Shown piece by piece: positions 37,415-40,966 of a stretch of 40,966 nt of DNA (positions within the stretch are counted from its first letter, which is position 1; each line of letters starts with the position of its first letter). Location of the stretch: assembly GCA_945935945.1 (NCBI GenBank), contig CAMESA010000003.1, forward strand, positions 1-40,966, written 5' to 3'. The position numbers and the translations under genes were made by a program. This DNA comes from an uncultured Mollicutes bacterium. Its GTDB lineage: Bacteria > Bacillota_I > Bacilli_A > RFN20 > CAG-826. The notes beneath the pieces are model-generated. The model searched no databases, had not been told where the DNA came from, and was given only the letters and a program-made list of their open reading frames with translations.

Positions 37415-37824
37415 TGGGTTTAGTAATAAGAGCTAAAGGTTTTGAGGAAGACATCTATGATTCAGGTTATGGTGGGTTTACGCATTTCAGAGTTGCTGTA
37501 GCAAAGGCTTACAATGAAGAGTTTGGAAAATTGTATGAAGATTGGGTTTGGTGCTCTATGACTTCCAATGAATTTCCAAAAGAAGATTCTGATAGAATAA
37601 ACGAATTGGCAAACAGTGATTTAAATCTCTTGTTGTTACATTCGGATTGTGATGGTAAATTGACACCAAAAGAATGTAAACGAATTTATAATGTAACAAA
37701 AAATCTAAAATGTGATTATCTTCAATGTAATTATGCAACAAACACTGGTAAGAATCAATTAGAAGTCTTTAATAGGGCACTTTTACATTGTTGGAAACGT
37801 AGAGTTAACATGTGGTTTGAGTAA
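37414..37824 (+). CDS. Phage protein with HSDCDG motif
   Basis: 136 residues starting MGLVIRAKGFEEDIYDSGYG. I recognise the general layout of a common phage/bacterial family of unknown function: a 'YDSGYGGF..FR..VA' opening, a central LLLLHSDCDGKLTPKECKRI and a C-terminal helix ending in ALLHCWKRR. The HSDCDG block looks like a conserved site. ATGG/TAATGG overlap with the previous gene. Confidence 0.65.
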   Translation: MGLVIRAKGFEEDIYDSGYGGFTHFRVAVAKAYNEEFGKLYEDWVWCSMTSNEFPKEDSDRINELANSDLNLLLLHSDCDGKLTPKECKRIYNVTKNLKCDYLQCNYATNTGKNQLEVFNRALLHCWKRRVNMWFE

Positions 37825-37833
37825 AAGGACAAA

Positions 37834-37929
37834 ATGATGACATATAAAGAAAAAAAGTTCTTTAATTTAATAAACATCTATGTTATTTTATTATCAAATA
37901 ATAAGAACGGTCTGGAATTGGATAAATGA
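37834..37929 (+). pseudogene. 5' piece of a small gene apparently interrupted by tnpB
   Basis: A ribosome site (AAAAGGAC) and ATG ATG open 31 codons (MMTYKEKKFFNLINIYVILL, then SNNKNGLELDK) ending in the TGA that overlaps the tnpB start. A matching frame resumes right after tnpB (39113). Joining them gives ...GLELDK|IVTIPGDDV..., a natural-looking small protein. Best read as a gene split by the TnpB element. Confidence 0.5.
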
Positions 37930-39110
37930 TTAGGAGTTCTTCATTGACATTACAGTTTTCAACAGACAAGAAATTAAACACATTGGGTATTGTGTTTGAT
38001 GAATATACTCGTGTTGTAAATTTATATGTTGATGAGTACGCTCAAACAAAACTACTTCCAAAGTTTACTCCTTTAAAAGTTACAACTTGGTTATCGGTCA
38101 GATTACAGCAATGCGCTGGTAAGCAAGCATTGGAAATAGTAAAATGTACACGAAAAAAAGATTTTGAAATAAGACAAAAAAGACATAAGAAAGTTTATAA
38201 ATATTTTGTAAAGAAGAATAGACAATTAAAGTTCTTGTCTAAGAAAATGTCTGAATTAAAATTGAATTATAAAATAAAACCAAGATTTGACGGCAAAACA
38301 ATGAATCTTGACACAAGATTCTGGACTTTAAATAAATCAGAAAACAGCTTTGATTTCTGGGTTGTATTATCTTCCATTGGTAATAAGATTAAATTATGTT
38401 TGCCGTTGAATAATCATAGGCATAACAAGAAATTTAATGACTGGAAAAGATTATATTCCTGTCGTTTGTTGAGAAACAATGGCAAATTCAAGATAGAGCT
38501 TATATATGAAAAAGAAACGCCTGTTATTCAAAAAGAAAAGAAAGAATTGGCAATAGATGCAGGAATAAATTGTCTATTATCCTGTTCTGACGGAAAACAA
38601 TATGGTTTAGAATTAAAGAAGCTTATTGACGAGCTGAATAATAAAGAACAGAAATCACATTCTTACGACAGAAAGATAAAACAAATACACAATTACATCA
38701 GATGGTGTGTCAATAAATTAGACTTTGCCTCTTTGTCCGATTTGATACTAGAGAAATTAAAATATATTCAGATAGGAACAAAAGGTAAAGTAAATAAAAC
38801 AACAAGAAAATTGTTGAAAAATTGGAATTTAGGATTATTGCATACAGCAATAGAGCAGAAGTGTGAAGAGAACTGTGTTCATTTATATTATGTTAACCCT
38901 AAATATACCAGTAGAACTTGCCCTATGTGTGGACATATAGACAAGAGAAATCGTGAAGGTATTGTTTTCAAATGCGTCAACTGTGGCTTTGAATGTAATG
39001 CCGACTTAAACGCTGCTAAAAACATTCTCAAACGATTTCATCAGGAGAACTCTTTGTTGAGTAATATAGTCCCTGATTCTACAAAAACTAATTTCTTTGT
39101 TTTTCATTGA
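37926..39110 (+). CDS. tnpB: TnpB RNA-guided nuclease (IS607/IS605 type)
   Basis: 394 residues. RuvC active-site residues are present: D211 (LAIDAGIN), E276 (LILEKLKYI) and D360 (CNADLNAAKNI). A zinc finger sits between them, with CPMCGH (332-337) and CVNCGF. N-terminal WLSVRLQQCAGKQALEIVK is shared with the second TnpB at the right edge, so they belong to one subfamily. No TnpA lies next to it, so it needs one in trans or spreads by cutting. The residues after AAKNI probably overlap the guide-RNA (omega RNA) scaffold. Confidence 0.88.
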   Translation: MIRSSSLTLQFSTDKKLNTLGIVFDEYTRVVNLYVDEYAQTKLLPKFTPLKVTTWLSVRLQQCAGKQALEIVKCTRKKDFEIRQKRHKKVYKYFVKKNRQLKFLSKKMSELKLNYKIKPRFDGKTMNLDTRFWTLNKSENSFDFWVVLSSIGNKIKLCLPLNNHRHNKKFNDWKRLYSCRLLRNNGKFKIELIYEKETPVIQKEKKELAIDAGINCLLSCSDGKQYGLELKKLIDELNNKEQKSHSYDRKIKQIHNYIRWCVNKLDFASLSDLILEKLKYIQIGTKGKVNKTTRKLLKNWNLGLLHTAIEQKCEENCVHLYYVNPKYTSRTCPMCGHIDKRNREGIVFKCVNCGFECNADLNAAKNILKRFHQENSLLSNIVPDSTKTNFFVFH

Positions 39111-39112
39111 AA

Positions 39113-39187
39113 ATAGTAACTATTCCAGGTGATGATGTTAGTAGTGATAGATGGGAATTAGCTGATGATGAGGAAAATATACAATGA
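39113..39187 (+). pseudogene. 3' piece of the interrupted small gene
   Basis: Beginning three bases past the tnpB stop, an open frame reads IVTIPGDDVSSDRWELADDE, then ENIQ and TGA, which overlaps the next ATG (ATGA) like intact genes here. It has no start codon or ribosome site. It appears to be the C-terminus of the gene begun at 37834. Confidence 0.5.
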
Positions 39188-39558
39188 AAAATGAATTGAT
39201 TTTTAAACTAATTGACGAAAAGAAAGGTTATAGAATTTATCATTGCATTCCTACAAATTCAATCAAAACTGGTAATGAAAAATCTATAATGATTGTTGTA
39301 AAAGATGCTGAAATTGTATATGTACCAGAATACGTAAATAGTCAATTCAAAATGAAATGTAAATGTGATAAATTTATAGAAAGCATAATAGCAATTGAAG
39401 AAAGTGCAAAAGAAAATTATGAAAAATATTCCAATTTCATAGAAGCTTTAAAAGAATCACATCGTTTGTTAGAAGAAGATTCAGAAATAGATCCAATGAA
39501 ATGGCATAAGAGAAAAGAAGAATTGATAAATAAAATTGATGGGTTAATAAATTTTTAA
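39184..39558 (+). CDS. Hypothetical charged protein
   Basis: 124 residues. A β-rich first half (KGYRIYHCIPTNSIKT, IMIVVKDAEIVYV) precedes a long charged helix (EESAKENYEKYSNFIEALKE). Its ribosome site (GAGGAAAATATACA) lies in the interrupted gene, so the two were once cotranslated. Unknown function. Confidence 0.65.
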   Translation: MKNELIFKLIDEKKGYRIYHCIPTNSIKTGNEKSIMIVVKDAEIVYVPEYVNSQFKMKCKCDKFIESIIAIEESAKENYEKYSNFIEALKESHRLLEEDSEIDPMKWHKRKEELINKIDGLINF

Positions 39559-39568
39559 GAGTAATACG

Positions 39569-39811
39569 ATGGCTGATATGCAAAAACTATCGAAGAAGAA
39601 TAAATGGTCTTTACATTGTAATTTTTGTGGTAAAGACGTGTTTAAAGATCCATTAGATTATTATATGGTAAAAAATAAAATTTGGAATGAGATTTGCGAT
39701 AACGATTATGTCAGTCCAACTCATATTTTATGTCGTCATTGCGCTGAAGAAATTTTAGGCAGAGAATTTATAGATGATGATTTTACAGATGCACCAGTAA
39801 ACTATGAATAG
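39569..39811 (+). CDS. Small zinc-finger-type protein
   Basis: 80 residues with two CxxC knuckles: CNFCGKDVF near residue 17 and CRHCAEEILG near 57, likely one zinc site. The middle is aromatic. The ribosome site is weak (AAGAGTAATACG). It ends just before the second TnpB element on the other strand. Confidence 0.65.
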   Translation: MADMQKLSKKNKWSLHCNFCGKDVFKDPLDYYMVKNKIWNEICDNDYVSPTHILCRHCAEEILGREFIDDDFTDAPVNYE

Positions 39812-39812
39812 T

Positions 39813-39842
39813 TGTCAAAAACGATATATTTTATTTTTGACA
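39813..39842. terminator. Inverted repeat between convergent genes
   Basis: TGTCAAAAA (39813-39821) and TTTTTGACA (39834-39842) form a 9-bp stem with a 12-base loop spanning the tnpB stop. It could be a weak bidirectional terminator or part of the element's right end. The T/A-rich stem lacks the GC-rich base typical of terminators. Confidence 0.4.
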
Positions 39843-40877
39843 TAAAGCATGAGGACTATAAACTCCCATGTGTGATATATTAATGGCTGCATTCAAATCT
39901 GCATCCATTTCATTACCACAAGAACATTTATAAATCTTACCTTTACGATTTGATTTACAAACTTCTCCACAAACACTACATTTCTGTGAAGTATATGCTG
40001 GATTTATTTTTGTGAATAGAATTCCATTTTCTTCACAGATTTGAGAAAGTTTATCCAAAACCTTTGAATAGCTCCATCTCTGTAGTTTGTTTGTAAATTT
40101 TTTAGTTAACCTTCTCTTTTTTCTTGTATCTTTTTTAACATTCTTTAGATTTTCAGCAACTAGTTCTTTCACATTATTTAAATTTAACAAATTAATTGCT
40201 TTTCCAATTAAATTGTCTCTTTCATTCAAAGTTCTTTTAAATGCATTAGATCCTTGCTTTTTTCTAGAAATTTTTTCATAAACACTCTCTAGTTCATGGC
40301 CTAAAAACTGATTGTCTGATGTAACAATCAAATCTTTATATCCTATATCTATACCAATTACTTTACCAGAATCTTTTAATTTTGGCAATTCTTTTTCAAA
40401 CAAAAATTTAGCATAGATTTTATTATTTTGTTTACATAATTGTATTGTATTCTTTAATTGCCAATCGTTATATTTAAGAAAATAAACATGCTTTCTAGAA
40501 GGTAGTTTTAAACTTAGTTTGTTACCGAGAGAAGATAATTTTATCCATATATCAAAACTATTCCTATCGAATTGTATATCTATAAACCTAGAATCTAAAG
40601 AAAAACTATCGTTCTTACAAACAGGTTTACTCTTATTCTTTTTCTTTCTTTGAGATTTAACAGTTTCTAATGCTTGCTTTCCGATGTTTTGAAGCATTCT
40701 TGCCGATAACCAAGATTCAACTTTAAAATTAACAAATTTACTAGAAAAATCGTTATTTTTCCACAATTGATTGATATATTCTTGTTTGACACGTAAAACT
40801 TCATTGAACAAGCAATTGAGTTTGTTTTGCTTCTCTTTATTAGCATATTTCAATGAAATTTTAACAGATCTAATCAT
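39831..40877 (-). CDS. tnpB: TnpB RNA-guided nuclease of an IS607-type element
   Basis: 348 residues. RuvC residues are intact: D177 (GIDIGYKD), E242 (LVAENLKNV) and D327 (DADLNAA), with a zinc finger C300/C303/C318/C320. N-terminal WLSARMLQNIGKQALETVK matches the first TnpB. Its ATG overlaps the end of a serine-recombinase-type TnpA by 8 bases, the standard IS607 layout. The guide RNA would be read from the 3' end of this gene outwards. Confidence 0.9.
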   Translation of the reverse strand: MIRSVKISLKYANKEKQNKLNCLFNEVLRVKQEYINQLWKNNDFSSKFVNFKVESWLSARMLQNIGKQALETVKSQRKKKNKSKPVCKNDSFSLDSRFIDIQFDRNSFDIWIKLSSLGNKLSLKLPSRKHVYFLKYNDWQLKNTIQLCKQNNKIYAKFLFEKELPKLKDSGKVIGIDIGYKDLIVTSDNQFLGHELESVYEKISRKKQGSNAFKRTLNERDNLIGKAINLLNLNNVKELVAENLKNVKKDTRKKRRLTKKFTNKLQRWSYSKVLDKLSQICEENGILFTKINPAYTSQKCSVCGEVCKSNRKGKIYKCSCGNEMDADLNAAINISHMGVYSPHALCQK

Positions 40878-40965
40878 TTTTATTATTTAACTCTTCAATT
40901 AATTTTTCAGTTTTTCTTTTACATCTTCTTTGACCATATATTCTTGCACAAAAAGAGGTTATGAT
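40870..40965 (-). CDS. tnpA: IS607-type TnpA serine recombinase, C-terminal end only
   Basis: A 31-codon open frame enters from the right edge: IITSFCARIYGQRRCKRKTE, then KLIEELNNKND and TAG. The run 'I-T-S-F-x-A-R-x-Y-G-x-R' is the signature end of IS607-family TnpA. The rest of the gene lies outside the window, so whether it is intact cannot be seen. Confidence 0.8.
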   Translation of the reverse strand: MITSFCARIYGQRRCKRKTEKLIEELNNKND

Positions 40966-40966
40966 G

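Larger units (their letters stand above)
39812..40966 (-). mobile_element. IS607-family insertion element, partial
   Basis: Overlapping tnpA-tnpB in the IS607 order, cut by the window edge at the tnpA side. The left (tnpB 3') boundary falls between the zinc-finger gene stop (39811) and the tnpB stop. The exact end could not be fixed; no target duplication is expected for this family. Confidence 0.75.

Noticed and set aside
1..40966. CRISPR arrays and rRNA genes
   Set aside because: No regularly spaced direct repeats with unique spacers and no conserved rRNA sequence were found on reading; the repeats seen are promoters and ribosome sites.

Overview
The window looks like part of a large, AT-rich, tailed dsDNA bacteriophage genome of myovirus type. 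The main evidence is a T4 gp23-type major capsid protein with a visible propeptide cleavage site. Also typical of phages are dozens of short ORFs packed head to tail (many ATGA overlaps), homing-endonuclease-type genes (Vsr-like, NUMOD4-HNH, HNH, AP2) and IS607/TnpB elements. Strong Shine-Dalgarno sites (AAAGGAGAA or GAAAGGAC) and sigma70-type promoters (TTTACT-17-TATAAT) suggest a host with ordinary SD-dependent translation. I cannot name the host or the phage from sequence alone. No tRNA or rRNA genes and no CRISPR array were seen.

Layout. (1) Positions 1-10.65 kb: a rightward block of small accessory/early-type genes in about six short operons. Five operons start at promoters that share a 15-bp box (AATTAATCGTAATAA) exactly 6 bp upstream of the -35. 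The block ends in a candidate sRNA with a long hairpin, two copies of TTCTCCTTCG (complementary to the local Shine-Dalgarno sequence) and an intrinsic terminator. (2) 10.65-15.5 kb: a leftward structural block with the major capsid gene, a Vsr-like homing endonuclease and a small probable structural protein. It includes a gene-free stretch carrying two similar promoter-plus-terminator units on the opposite strand (candidate small RNAs). (3) 15.5-23.5 kb: rightward genes beginning with a small ADP-ribosyltransferase-like protein, then HNH/AP2 selfish genes (one appears to have split a resident gene), a DUF4406-like protein and many hypotheticals. (4) 23.5-24.7 kb: two leftward genes for likely virion-packaged proteins, one kinase-like. 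(5) 24.8-29.1 kb: hypotheticals, then a MoxR-type AAA+ ATPase paired with a metallopeptidase-VWA protein. (6) 29.2-34.4 kb: a cluster of likely packaged proteins, including a 662-residue ART-like multidomain protein. (7) 34.5-37.8 kb: an operon of small genes including a RelA/SpoT-type HD hydrolase. (8) 37.8-41 kb: two related TnpB genes, one apparently inserted in a small gene, the other behind the tail of an IS607-type serine recombinase that runs off the right edge.

The main theme is a dispersed set of proteins sharing a short N-terminal tag (M-T/S-x-F-R-x-I-V-E-x-I-L followed by I/L-x-E). The tag resembles the T4 capsid-targeting sequence plus its prohead-protease cleavage site. Tagged proteins include two ADP-ribosyltransferase-like proteins, one protein-kinase-like protein and several with a recurring unknown domain. 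This would fit a set of effectors loaded into the head and delivered with the DNA, as T4 does with Alt and its internal proteins. That is inference from sequence patterns and has not been shown.
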